From positions 1,710,438-1,774,437 of the forward strand of contig CH002917.1 in the NCBI GenBank assembly GCA_000149265.1: DNA of 64,000 bases, read 5' to 3'. Source of the DNA: Ciona savignyi. Taxonomy: Eukaryota > Chordata > Ascidiacea > Phlebobranchia > Cionidae. The translations under genes and the position numbers were made by a program. The stretch's first letter is position 1, and each line of letters begins with the position of its first letter. Positions 24,701 through 36,524 of the stretch are shown in pieces. The notes under the pieces were generated by a model. It worked only from the letters and a program-made list of their open reading frames with translations. It was not told the DNA's origin and made no database searches.

Positions 24701-27700
24701 TTTTTTTAAGATTTATTTTAGAGATTTTAAGTCGTATGATGGCACTTGTCTAATATGGCCCCCCTGCGTTCATTTGGTAACTAACAGGGCTAGACTTAGC
24801 ATTAACAGTACTAAAGGGCTAGACTTAGCATTAACAGTACTAAAGGGCTAGACTTAGCATTAACAGTCATATTATGTGTTTCACAATAAACTAAAGGGGT
24901 TTTCTTAATGCTATTAATAACATGAATTGATAGTTATGCTTCCACTAAAGTAGCAAGGTGTTATTGCATTAGCGTACTAGTAGCTGGGTATTAAATAAAA
25001 AGTAATTGTTGTAATCCAAAGTCTTAAATTAAAAAAAAAAACTACATCATAAAAAGAAAAGTAATAACATTGTTTATATGGGAAGCGAATATTGATATTG
25101 TTATCTAGCGAAATGTTAATGTCGAAAACGGGCCGGGGCCCATTTTAGACTAGGCCTACACCCTTGTCTAAAATGGGCCACTAACGAAATATTTTTCTTT
25201 GTTGATAAAATATATTTAACAAAAATTATTAGAAAGTTAACATGTTATGTGTGAAGACTTTGGTATTAGATGACAACACATGAAAAACTTAAGTCCAGCT
25301 GGCTTTATATCAGTAAAAAATCCGATTTGCAATTAAAGGGCCCATTTTACCCACTTTTCCCCTAGATTATTTAAATGGATTTTTCACATTCAACAAACAG
25401 ATTTTTTATTAACTTATGTCATCTTTTTATCTAGGCGATTCCGGAGGCCCATTGGTATGCCAAGGTTGTCGAAGTTGTTTGTGGTATATTGCTGGAATTA
25501 CCTCGTTTGGTAAGGGATGCGCCAGACCAGGTTTTTACGGGATATATTCCAGGGTCTCTCACTTCGAAACCTGGATTGGCAGGAACACTGGAATACAAAT
25601 TAGCAACGAAGGCTGCGTCAGGCCATGTAAGTTTTTATTAAAAGTTTGAAACGGGACAAATTATTATTACAAACACGTATCACCGCATGTTTAGAAAAGT
25701 TTTAAACTTTTCGAAAAATGACAACTAAATAGCACTACGCAACTGGTCACTAGCTAGTCGGTAGTGTCCTTGGGCAAGGCACTTAACGCACATTGACTAT
25801 GAACCCAGCAGATTAATGGGTTCTACTAAATTGAAGAACCTTGTCAATTATACACAACACACTACAATAGCTCGTAACCCGACGATGGGCGCAAGGTGAT
25901 CTGACGATTGCCCGTGTGTTAACCCCTTTGGTTCATGGGAATAAATATAAATTTATCTTATCCTATCCTTAAAACAAGGTATTAAATATGCCTGTATTTA
26001 ATGTTACTATACAACTATACCTTTTGTAATCTAATTTCCGATATTTTTAAAGTTCTAATTGCCACTGATTGTCCTGTCAATCAAACTTGTTATTTTTATG
26101 TAGCTTGGAGCAGTTGGAGTGCTTGGTCGCTTTGTATATGTGGTACTGGTACCAGCACAAAGAGACGAACGTGCAACAACGGAGAAGTTGGAAAAATTGG
26201 CTGTTTTGGACAAACTACGATGAACAAACTATGTCCTCCTTGCTCAGGCAAGAATAACGTGTGATTTTGCTTATTATTTTTATGTGTAAAAGTAATGATA
26301 TGTTAGACAAGGATTTTTACAAATTCTTTGGATTTACTTTTTAAGATAGATTTTCAAATGTTTGGGAACTCCTTGTAGTAGCCATCAACCTGAATAAAGT
26401 TTAAATTTTTAGATACTTCAAATCCAACACCGAGATGGGGAGATTGGCAAAATAGCGGATTATGCTCAGTTACGTGTGGAATCGGTACGCAACCGCAGGA
26501 ACGTATATGCATCACTGGGAACGATTGCGTCGGTGAAAACTCTAGAGTTATTTCGTGTTCAAGAAACGCATGTCCCCCTGAATGGGGAGAATGGATAAAC
26601 GCTGGAGGTTGCTCGGTTACGTGTGGCAATGGCACCCAAAGCCAAACAAGAAACTGCTTTCAGGGCACTGTCAGAAGTACAGGGTGCCAAGGAAGTGGGA
26701 GTAGAACTACAGCATGCATAAATGAGGACTGCCCAGCGGAATGGGGTGCTTGGAGGAATTCCGGTTCATGCTCTGTAAGCTGTGGCGCTGGAACTCAATT
26801 GAGACGTCGTGAATGCATTGGGGGAACCTCCAGGTCTGGAAATTGCATCGGGCTCAGTACAACCAGTCAACCGTGCCAAAATCAGCCGTGCTCAGGTTTG
26901 AATTCCACCCTTTATTTAACCACACCTAAAACATGTAGCATAAACCATTTGTGAAAGCTTATATTAAACTGTAAAGTTAGTATAAATATGATACCCGCAT
27001 TTCATTATCATATACTAAGGATACATGGCCAGAAGTTATAAAGAAAATAAGCCACACAAATAAAAAGAAAAATGTGTTTTCTTTACCTGTAACTTTCTAC
27101 CCAAACTGGCTAACAGGGGACTTTATTATAAAGTAAAAAAATATTCTTGTACATTGGCAGCTTGTCAAGATGCACATTGGTGCTCGATTTCTTTCTCACT
27201 TAACTGTGTGATTGGCGATTACGTGGACTACATGAGACGAGTTTGCCCGACATTGTGCGGGAGTTGCAATGTGGGTGCAGGTAATAGAAAATCTTGTTTT
27301 TACTACATGCCCGTGAGTTATTATCTTTATAGAAATAGGAATAGTATACTCATGTTTATCCCCGTAAATGGGAAAACCAAGGGGGTTAACACACGGGAAA
27401 TCGTCAGATCACCTCGCGCCAATCGTCGGGTTACCGGAGCTATTGCAGTGTGTTGTATATGATAGACACGTTTCTTCAATTTGGTAGAACCCATTAATCC
27501 ACTAGGTTCAGGCAATGTCCGTAAAGTGCCTTGTCCAAAGACACAACCGACTGGCTAGCGACCAGTTTCGCACCTGCAAACTTTCGTTTGAAAGGCGACG
27601 CACTTAACCGCCAGACTAACCGGTCGGACATATTAGGTACCTGGGGAACATGGACGCCCGAAGGAGGTTGTACAGCTACTTGCGGAGGCGGACTTCAGCA

Positions 27701-27938
27701 GCAAACTAGAAGATGCGTTGGTGGTAACGCCGGACAGGGTGGATGCATTGGGATCACATCTCAATTCGTTCCCTGCGCTACTTCACCATGCTCCTGCGAT
27801 GGCCACGCTGACATTCAAAATGCTTGTAGCAATTGGGCTGCCAGTGGATATTGTACACGCTCGGAAACAGCTTCGTACGTGCAGTGGACCTGCCCGCGAT
27901 CTTGTTGTGTGGTTGGAAACTCGCTAAATATAGGATAG
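18778..27938 (+). CDS. Mosaic serine protease A: ShK-EGF-cbEGF-trypsin-TSP1x4-ShK-TSP1-ShK
   Basis: Exons in phase (753 codons): 18778-18793, 19041-19154, 19708-19818, 20060-20224, 21020-21120, 22366-22451, 22733-22826, 23268-23436, 23765-23929, 25435-25626, 26104-26247, 26413-26895, 27161-27280, 27637-27938. Order: ShK (CTDCSF...CGFC), EGF (CDCYPGYEL), calcium-binding EGF (DIDEC), then an S1 protease with activation site EARIVGGE, His in LTAAHC, Asp in ENDIALI, Ser in GDSGGP, and Asp six residues before Ser (KDTCQGDSGG), predicting cleavage after Lys/Arg. TSP1 modules follow (one in the eleventh exon, three in the twelfth), then ShK, TSP1 and a final ShK. It is predicted to be a secreted zymogen. 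The start is uncertain: the first exon (MANLA) has no hydrophobic signal, and the signal exon seen in proteases B and C was not found. Intron 11 uses a GC donor. The last exon ends in a SINE. Confidence 0.85.
19288..19362 (-). mobile_element. SINE head fragment
   Basis: Block CCAGTTACGGACCTGCAATC through GGCAGAC resembles the tRNA-like head of the SINE in reverse. Protease A intron 2. Confidence 0.5.
20262..20440 (-). mobile_element. Second tRNA-derived SINE family (copy and partial copy)
   Basis: GAGCCAAGTTTCGAACCCAT (reverse of a B box GGTTCGAAACTTGG) is followed by GACCGTTTT, a GTATATGTATCGGTCGCGTT block and ATTCGGCCACA (reverse of an A-box-like TGGCCGAAT). A second head fragment precedes it at 20262-20305. 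The sequence is distinct from the main SINE and recurs at 23497-23605 and 44190-44312. Confidence 0.65.
21184..21353 (-). mobile_element. SINE 3' fragment
   Basis: Tail and body only, ending at CCCATTAATCCGCTGG. Starts about 60 bases after the donor of the exon carrying the protease A activation site (21120). Confidence 0.8.
21990..22283 (+). mobile_element. tRNA-derived SINE
   Basis: Full-length copy in the intron before the catalytic His exon: head GTTGGTCTAGCGGTTAAGTG, B-box region, body and TATTCTATCCTATG tail. Confidence 0.88.
23497..23605 (-). mobile_element. Second tRNA-derived SINE family
   Basis: GAGCCAAGTTTCGAACCATA, GACCGTTTTTTTGTATAAAA, GTATATGTATCGGTTGCGTT and CATTCGGCCACACGACCG in the same order as at 20333-20433. 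Protease A intron after the Asp exon. Confidence 0.7.
24378..25367. mobile_element. Non-autonomous DNA transposon (~990 bp) with ~25-bp terminal inverted repeats
   Basis: The left end GGGGAAAAGTGGGTAAAATG is mirrored by the right end CATTTTACCCACTTTTCCCC. Both ends are flanked by TA, consistent with TA target-site duplication as in Tc1/mariner-like elements. Further copies of the GGTAAAATGGGCC motif and AAAATGGGCC in inverted orientation lie internally (24405-24425, 25130-25185). A 33-34-bp unit (GGGCTAGACTTAGCATTAAC) is repeated three times at about 24787-24870. No transposase frame is present. It fills the intron between the last two protease-domain exons of gene A. Confidence 0.8.
25738..25969 (+). 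mobile_element. SINE fragment lacking the head
   Basis: From AACTGGTCACTAGCTAGTCG to TTATCTTATCCTATCC; internal body otherwise collinear with full copies. Intron between the Ser exon and the first TSP1 exon of protease A. Confidence 0.8.
27335..27630 (-). mobile_element. tRNA-derived SINE immediately upstream of protease A last exon
   Basis: Full-length copy. Its head ends at GACTAACCGGTCGGAC, 6 bases before the AG acceptor (TATTAG, 27631-27636) of the last exon, so the insertion lies where the branch point and polypyrimidine tract would be. Confidence 0.88.
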
Positions 27939-28142
27939 GATATTCATGTTTATCCCCCGTGACCGTCTAGTTACCGGGGCTATTGCAGTGTGTTGTATAT
28001 GATTCACACCTTCCTTTAATTTTGGTAGAACCCATTAATCCGCTGGATTCAGGCGAACCGACCAGCTAGCGACCAGTTTTGAAACATGCAACCCTTCGGC
28101 TGAAAGCCGACGCACTAAACTTCCAAGCTATGCGGTCGGACA
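27929..28142 (-). mobile_element. SINE at the 3' end of protease A, supplying its stop codon
   Basis: The tail TATAGGATAGGATATTCATG contains the TAG that ends protease A (27936-27938). The body is internally deleted, and the copy ends near CTATGCGGTCGGAC. Confidence 0.85.
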
Positions 28143-28494
28143 ATATATAGCTAAGTTAAAATTCAGTAACGTTCCAGATTTTTTAAATGCGATCGCAGAA
28201 GCACGAATTGTATATTATAAAGGTGTAGGCCTACTAATTGTGATGTCAAATCTTTTTGGTATGCAGTTAATATTGTTATTTATTTGCATATTTAGCCAGA
28301 AATTATATGTTCACGCATTTTCAGACATGATATGTTACATATATGTTATTATAGGTTCCCTTCGATTCCGAATTGATTTTACTATTGTTTTTCTGCGTAA
28401 CGCTGGTAATGGGCATGTCCGGTCGTCAGGTCATTGTGTAAAACGCGTTATTCAATCAGGTTGAAACTTTTAGGAAACCTGACATGCCCATATG

Positions 28495-29085
28495 GTTTGC
28501 CTCGACTTTAAATTTTTTTAAACAAAAGGGGAATTCCCGCTATCGGGAAAAATGGAAAAAAATAACCAATTTTTTAGCATTTATTTTACAACACGAATCA
28601 GAAAAACACTTAATTTTAAATTTCCCAGTGTACTCTAGGATATTCCCCAAAATAGAATAGGTCTAATCAATCATAAATACAATCTCATTTCGCATATAAA
28701 CAAGGTAGAAACACAAAACTAAGATAAATGTAAAGACGAACAAAAAAAGATCCGTTTGTCCCACATTTATTTTTAGCACTTTTTCGGGAAATTCCCATTT
28801 ATTAATTTCGTAAACCAGTGATCAGCCACATTTACGCTTAGTATAATAAGAAAAAAAGTCTTAATTGAATTAAATCTTCTGGTGGTGTTGCCTAATATGG
28901 TTTGGATCTTCAGTGGTAAATTATGGATAAATAGCGTCAGGGAAATTTACGAGAGACCCAAAAATATAAACACGGCGGCCGTTTTGCGAATGTTCGGCAT
29001 CGGTTATTCTATAACAACTGGTATTTTGATGAATTGTAAATGTATAAAATTAACTAAGAAAGTGGGACACTATTGCCACGTATAT
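28495..29085. repeat. Dispersed repeat, copy 1 (direct repeat with 36950-37415)
   Basis: Shared blocks in the same order and orientation: GGGGAATTCCCGCTAT, AACACAAAACTAA, TCTTCTGGTGGTGTT, ATGGTTTGGATCT, AGAGACCCAA and CACCGGTTATTCT-like sequence. The copies lie about 8.4 kb apart on either side of the LDLa receptor. Short frames through them can be aligned, but that follows from the DNA similarity. Element class unknown. Confidence 0.7.
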
Positions 29086-30343
29086 AAGTAAGCTATATCG
29101 TTAAAACCAAAACAAATGGATAGGGAATTTCAAGGCTAACAAAAAGATTTGAATATCCAATACCCACTTTGAACCATTTTCTTGAAAAAAGACCATCATT
29201 TAACCGCACTCAAACCACTGATTATTCTGGTTTAACTCCCATAATAATAGTAATAAAATGAACCAATGAAGTAATTTAATTAGAAGTGTTAGTTAAATGC
29301 ATTTGATATGCAGTGACAAATTGTGAATAAATAGCCATGGAAACTTCCACCAAGCCCAAGAATATGCAAGAAACTGCACGTTTTACAAGCAAGTAGCTTA
29401 CTAATGGTCCGTTTAGATAAACACCCTAACTTTTTCAGCAAGCAATGTCGATAACATTAAAATTAAGATTTACCACTACTAAACCGCTTTTCATAATTCG
29501 GTATATTTATCTTTCGTGTTAAGTTTTCGGCTTAACGATAGTACACACTTCAACAAAGTCCATTCGCAAAGAGGACAAAAGGACAGTAGGCTACGTCGTC
29601 GCCTTTTTAGCTAAATGGTCGTGATGTAATCTGACGGTTTTACCGGTGTGACAACGCTGTCATAATATAAATACATATTATGTATTCTCGAAGTAATCTG
29701 ACGATTTCCCGTATGACAACGCTCGCGTTTTTCCATTCAGGAAACCAAAAAATGACATTCCATAACTTACATTGCGATTCTCTGACAACCTTATGCATAT
29801 TTCATTTTAAAATTACCCAACTTTTGATATTTTTAATACTATATACTTTAAGATTAGATTTTATTTTATTATTATTTATACCCTGGTAGAAGAACGTAAT
29901 ATTATTTTTAACCTTATTCTATTTGTAATCTTATTTCATTTTCAATATTACTCTATATTTAACATTTGCAATACTATATGCTGTTAAGATTGGTTTTTAG
30001 ATTATTTAATATTTATAAGGCCTACCCTGGTATGAATAATATATAGTATATATAAATAATTTAAGTTCGACTATAACGAAAGCGTCATGGATTTGTTATT
30101 GTATGTTTCAAATTTTATGTGTTTCTAAGTTTTCTCGAAACCAACATCGTCGGCTAAATAATTTTAAAGAATGACATACTAGAAGTATCACAATAGAAAT
30201 TAACTCTAAGTTTGTATTATTGGTAGGTAATCAAGTGCCAAAAAATACCCCAAAATAAATGTAATTTGCATATAAATAATCATATAATTCTCAACCAACA
30301 CGGCCAAACTGACATACATGTGCCGTGTGTAAAATGCCTCTTT

Positions 30344-30640
30344 TAGGATAGAAAAGGGTATTCTTATTTATTCCAGTGAATGAGAAAACTTAATGGGCAT
30401 ATCACACGGCATATCATTAGATTACCTTGCTGATACTTCTCACACAAGTAATCGTCAGATAACCTTGCACTTACTGTCGGGTTATCTTAGCTATTGCAGT
30501 GCGATGTGTATGACTGATACGTTCCTTTAAATTTTGGTAGAAATACATAAATCTGTGGACAACCCAACCGATCGAATAGCTAGAAACATATTCGAATCTG
30601 CAACCATTCAACAGAAAGGCAATCGGCTCGACATGAGTAT
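30344..30640 (-). mobile_element. tRNA-derived SINE, diverged
   Basis: Old copy upstream of the LDLa receptor; GGGTATTCTTATTTATTCC tail side, TGTCGGGTTATCTTAGCTAT body and a degraded head. Confidence 0.6.
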
Positions 30641-30887
30641 AGAGTCATTTCATGCACGGAAGCGTACAATCTCTAATCAGCGAGCTGTTACACTAACAAC
30701 AATATCGTGCATTGCCTTCCGCTGCTTAAATTTAAATGAGTGACGTGAAATTACTCCGAAAACTTCTCGGATGTGCGTCAAGGCCTGACCTAAGGCCTGA
30801 AAGATGCTGTTTGTCACACTTATTCTACCAATGTGTTTAACAAGCCTTGCTGTTAACGTTTAGAAAACAAATTTTAATGAGAATAGG

Positions 30888-33800
30888 ATGTTACGAATTC
30901 TTGTTCTGTTTACAGTAGGCCTATTTCACCAAGTAAATTGCGGTAAGTTTATTATTGTTTAACTAAATTGGCTGTTTTTGCGCATAAATTTTTAGCATTA
31001 AATTCCGCGTTCTTAGGCCATTTTAAGCATGCATTTAAAGTATTTGGGTTTATAGTTTAATGTAGGAGGGTTAACCGCAATATAATCATACGTTAAAAAA
31101 ATATTGAGTTTAAAATTTCAGGAACAAAAAACACCCCGAAAGAAAACCGTAGTTATATGGGAAATGACGTAATGTAGCATTATCCCCATAGACGCTTGAC
31201 AAGCGGGCATTTAATGATCATTTTAGACATAACAGTCTATAACACAAAACATAATTTACAGTCCTCTATTCCGCGAAGGGCTTACGAAGGCAGGAAGCTA
31301 CGCAGTTGTGGTGGTTTGGTTTAGATTATCAAGTATGACACACTCTTTACGACATGACAACTGTATACAAGGGGGCGAATGCCTTTCTGTTAATTCATCA
31401 CCAACACTTTAGCCTTGTAGACTTTATTTATTGTTGACAATTATATATATTAGCTTGATAAGTAATTGCGTAGTATAAGTAAAAGGCGATTATAGCATAT
31501 TTGGGTAAATATTTTCTGTGGCCATCAAGAACACAATGATCATAATATTGCTGATGATAAACTTGGTATAAGTAGACGAAAAATGTAGAAAATTCAATAT
31601 ACCCTTTTCTTTGAATTTGAATTAATACCATAATTATTGATTAGTTAACGAAATATTACATTGTATAACTATACTTTTATTTAAATAATTAATGTTTTAA
31701 AATGCCTGATTCTGTATGCAATTCTAAGCAAAACACTGAAACCCAATGTACCGTTGTTTATTTTGATTGAAGAAGGAATATGTACTTTTTGAAACGTATT
31801 AAAATGAACAGCGTTATTTTTGCTTTGTGGTGGATATAACAGGTATAAAACATCTATGTAAAAGCGACACGAATTTTTACATTCAATTTTCTTCCAGGTA
31901 CAAACGAGACAAACATCTGTGCTACCATGTTCGCTTACAAAGGCGGTACAAACTGCTCTTGCCAAAATTTCCCGTACACGTGTGACTGCCACCACACCGA
32001 AACCGGTTGCACGCGTTTTCATTTCGGCCAAGTCCCGCAATGTTACACGGAATACCAGAGGTGTGATGGGAAAAACTACTGTGGAGATTGGAGCGACGAG
32101 AAAAACTGTTCCTGTTCAAGTTCGGAGTTCGAATGTGCATGTCATCGAACTGTACGGGGTTGTTCAACTGACGGGGACTTGATTAAACCTTGCATACACA
32201 AAAATTTCCACTGTGATCAGGTTGTGGATTGCGCAGATCGGAGTGACGAATGGAACTGTTCGTGCGGGGCCAATAAGTACCCATGCGGTTGCTTTTATAC
32301 AGAAGCAGGATGCAACAACACATCTGAATATCCGCAATGTTATGACAACTATCAAGGATGTAACGGCTTGAACGATTGCAACGACTGGAGCGATGAAGAA
32401 AACTGCATGAATGATTATGAATGCGACTGCCACAAGAACAACAAAACATGCCCCTATGGCTTTTTCGGTATGTATAGTCGATTTAAAAAGTGCAATGGCT
32501 ATAATGACTGTGGTGATTGGAGTGATGAGATAAACTGTACATGCGAGGTCGGTTGGCACCGATGCCCGTGCAATAACACTGGTAACGACACTATAGATGG
32601 TTGTATTATAGATGGCCAAAGGATTGATCGTTGTTACCAAGAAAGAATGAAATGTGATAGATTTAATGACTGTGGCGATTGGGCTGATGAAAACAATTGC
32701 GGGTATGATTATCAATGCGATTGCCATAAGAAGCATGGGAAATGTCCGTTTAATGCATTCGGTTTTTATAATCAAACTGAAAAGTGCGATGGCTATAATA
32801 ACTGTGGTGATTGGAGTGATGAAGCGAATTGCACCTGTGATCTCGGATTTTACCAGTGCCAATGCAATCACACTGGCGCTGGTACCTTTGAGGGCTGCCT
32901 TACAGCCTACAATAGCGAAATTTATCGGTGTTACGATGAAACAAAAAAATGCGACACTTTTAATCAGTGTCGCGATTGGAGCGACGAAAGAAACTGCTCG
33001 AATCCAAAATGTCCTCCTAATTTTAGTAAATGTGATGTGCCTTGTCAAGGAGATTCATGTCCTCCTGTAGAATTGGGAATACCAAACTGTTTAAGAAATT
33101 GGAAGATATGCAACCAACTCAACGATTGTGGAGACTGGAGTGATGAAAAAAATTGCTCGTGCGGTGTCAATCTTCTCAAGTGCGGTTGCCTCGCAATCGG
33201 CACGAATTGCTCCTCAGAACTTGGATGTATTTCAAGGTTTAAGGTTTTAAATGGTCAGGTAGATTGTGAAGATTCTTCAGACGAACCTTGTGAAAGCAGA
33301 AGTTTTTTTTATTCCGACACTATGTTTCTATGTAAAAGCGAAGAATCATACCAAAAATTGATAGCCACAGCTACAAGGAGTGTATCGACCCCTATTGTTT
33401 GTTACAGCGTTATAACTTATTCCGCGGAACTAGGCCACCGAAACGAGAATTGGTGCCATCGTAAATCAAATGTCTTGAATACATGGGATGTAGTTCAATG
33501 TGAAAATGGAAACTTTAAAGATGGAACTGCCTTTTGCTCTGGCGACAATGAGTGTGGAGAAATTGAACGAATTGATTATCCTGGATTTAAGTGCAAAGCT
33601 AAAGCAAGATTTAAGCAAAAAAACGATTCATGTGTTTTACCACAAATTAATTTGTATAACTCCTTTACGTTTTGTGAGGATGATTCGGATAACTGTTTTG
33701 TGAACGGAAAACTGAAATGTTTTAAGTGTTTAGATGGAAAGCTTCTGCTATCACCAAATCAAGTCTGTAACGGAATAGTCGACTGCTATGATTTGTCAGA

Positions 33801-35614
33801 TGAGTGTTTGTGTGGCGATCAAACGACCTGTAATGGCGTCCTTGGGAATTCTCGACAAGTATGCAGATCGAATGAAATGCTTTGTAATGACGTATGCATG
33901 AATACTTTCGAAATCATCTGCAATTCTTCAGTACGGTGCAAGGACGATGTAAACTTAAGATATTGTACACCACCCAGGGAACTTCAAGACTCTACTTTAG
34001 TATTATGCAACGTTACTGAAACAAGCACTGGGCTCGCTAAAATGTGCGACGGGATACCTGAATGTTGGAATCGAGAAGATGAATGTGTTGATTGCCCAGT
34101 TAAATCCCATTTTTGTGACGAAGATATTTTGTGCCATCAAGATCTGCTGCTTAATAATATGAAGTATTGTGATGGAAGAGAAATGAACCAAGGTATGGGG
34201 AAGTTAAGTTGGAAATGTAAACATGGCTTTGACGAACTTAACTGTACCAATCGATTTTATTGTAAAAACGGTGATCTGGTGAGCATCAGTTCGAAAAAAC
34301 GTTGTGATGGAATTGTTAATTGTTACGATGGGTTAGATGAATTGAAGTCAATTTGCAAGAACCGCCGATTTTTCTGTGTTAATGGGAGTCCTACTTCCGT
34401 GGGTTTACGCAAAGTAGAAAATGGGATAAGAGATTGCTCAGATGGAAGTGACGAGTGTCCAGCTAACAGCAAAAAAACATCTATTTTTTCCTCGCCGTTT
34501 GAAATGATAAAGAACCCGTTTCTTCGTGTGATTATTTGGCTTATGGGACTAGTTGCTATGTTTGGTAATTCTGTCGTTTTTGTTGGCTCCTTGATCAGTT
34601 TAAGAAATAGAAAAGATTGTGTTGCCCTGGTCAACCACTTGTTTATTTTAAACCTATCATTCTCTGACTTTCTCATGAGTGTTTATCTTTTTTCTATTTC
34701 TATCAAAGGGGTTATGTTTTCAGGTACGTATTGTTACCATGATCTGGCATGGAGAAGTGGTAGTATGTGCTCATTCTTAGGTGCGCTGGTGGTTATATCA
34801 ACCGAAGCATCTGCTTTAACTATGACGATGATGACAACGTTTAGATTGTTAACTGTTCGGGATCCAATTGGAATGATGAATGTAAGTCGGAAAATATTTC
34901 CTTTAACTTTAATCTTGGTTTGGATTATATCTTTTCTGCTTGGTACTATCCCGCTGATAAACTATTCATCTGGTTTCTTTGTTTCTTCTTTATGGTTTCC
35001 AAATCATTTTTATTCCAAGCAAAGCATGAGCAAAGCAGACATCAACCAATTAATACAAAGAATAGGAATGCATTCAAATCGTACATTTGAAAAGTTGAAT
35101 TGGCATCAAATGAAAGACGTAGTGAAAAACAGCTTTGAAAGTCTTCAAATTAATGGAGAATTCGGCTACTACAGCGAGACAAGCGTTTGTATGCCAAAAT
35201 TGTTCACCAAAGTTGGTGATACTGCATGGCAATATTCTGTAATGCTTATTACTCTTAACTGCGTTATGTTTCTATATATGGTTATAGGTTATGTTATGAT
35301 ATACAAATATGGCACACGCATGAAGCTAAGTCGACAAACAGAACGCCATAAGCAACTTCAAAAGAGAATCAGTCGCCTCATATTCACAGATTTCTTATGT
35401 TGGATACCAATTTGCATTCTTGCATACATTTAGTATTGCTGGTGTGCAACTAAATGCTGTAGTGTATTCGATAAGTGCCGCCATTTTGCTACCAATTAAC
35501 TGTACAATTAATCCTTTGCTCTATTCAAAACAACTGGAAAATCTTGTTGTAAAAACGTTTACCAAAATCAAGACTAACTTTGTCTATCAATCAAATGCAG
35601 AAACTTCCCTTTAA
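30888..35614 (+). CDS. LDLa-repeat G-protein-coupled receptor (relaxin-receptor/GRL101-like), one frameshift
   Basis: Exon 1 (30888-30942) encodes a signal peptide, MLRILVLFTVGLFHQVNC. Exon 2 (31898-35614) joins in phase and holds all the rest, about 1256 aa. About 14 LDL-receptor class A modules follow, most with the calcium-binding pattern CGDWSDExNC; the last ones are looser (CYDLSDEC, CSDGSDEC). A rhodopsin-type seven-helix domain then starts near 34510: TM1 with GN, TM2 LNLSFSDFLM, TM3 ending TTFRLLTVRDP in place of E/DRY, an extracellular loop TSVCMPKLF like relaxin receptors, and TM7 NPLLYS. The frame breaks in TM6: it hits TAG at 35431-35433, and the remainder of TM6-TM7 and the tail continue in the next frame to TAA at 35614. 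One extra T in ATTTAG (35428-35431) explains this. I see no leucine-rich repeats. Plasma membrane; ligand unknown. Confidence 0.88.
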
Positions 35615-36524
35615 GTTTATGGTTTAATTGACGATGGCATGCCTTTTGGAAAATTAGTTTCCTCTAATTGTTTACTCATGTTTGAAGATTTAACCACTAC
35701 CTAAAACACAAAATCCGATTGCGACCGTTTTGTGATTTTAACCCCGTACTTTGATTAATTTGCAATTTTTCTGATTGATAATTAGATTTGATGTACAGGT
35801 ATGCGATAATCAACTTAATTTTAAATCTATGGGCTACAACCAACAGTCGTTTCTCCGTTGTTTTTCCATTTCTAAACTGTAATAAAAATATTATACTTAC
35901 ACCAGAGAAACCATCGACAATTAAACTAAACTATAGTTCATTATTGGTTAGTTACACACTCAAATCCTTGCTTCATTTTTATAATATCGAGTAAACAAAG
36001 TATTTACAACAATGCGACCAACTTTTAAATGTTTATTTTTAGCTTTAGTTTATAATATTTTTGTTTCTTTCGTACAATAAAATTAATTGTAATACAAAAT
36101 ATGAATACAAGTAATACGTTTAATTCCATTAAATATATATTAAGAATACACGGTTTATTGTTATTGAAAGTACATGGTTTACTGCTACTGAAAATATCTT
36201 GTTTATTGTTTTTTTCACTGTTTTTCTTTTATTAATTTGTTTTTTTAGCTCACAAATGAAATATGCCTAATAAATTTGTTTTTGTTACACTGTTTCATGT
36301 TTATAAGTATGGTTTCTTAGTTCAAAAAGTGAAATGAGCCTGTAGTGAATTTCGCGTTTTTTTTTGTATTTTCAGGCATTATACTGAAATTTGTTTAAAG
36401 AAGCATTTACTGCGCAGCTGTGGTTTACCAAACCTTTCCCTTATATCCTGTGGCCTGCTTGAATCGACTTTAATACCCGCATCGATGCTTTCTAACTCTT
36501 CCTACTATCATCATCATGTCATAA

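Larger units (their letters stand above)
28143..30887. other. Intergenic region between protease A and LDLa receptor
   Basis: Contains the first of two direct repeats that flank the receptor gene (about 28495-29085), a degraded SINE-like stretch near 29590-29760, a diverged SINE (30344-30640) and AT-rich sequence. Short ORFs here have no recognisable features. No gene supported. Confidence 0.5.

Noticed and set aside
28882..29091. Conserved small protein (shared frame with 37129-37374)
   Set aside because: The similarity follows from the DNA repeat; frames are short, start differently and have no domain.
32164..33048. 294-aa ORF on the minus strand, rich in Ile/Val/Ala
   Set aside because: Antisense shadow of the LDLa repeats; the plus strand has a signal peptide, regular Cys spacing and correct splicing.
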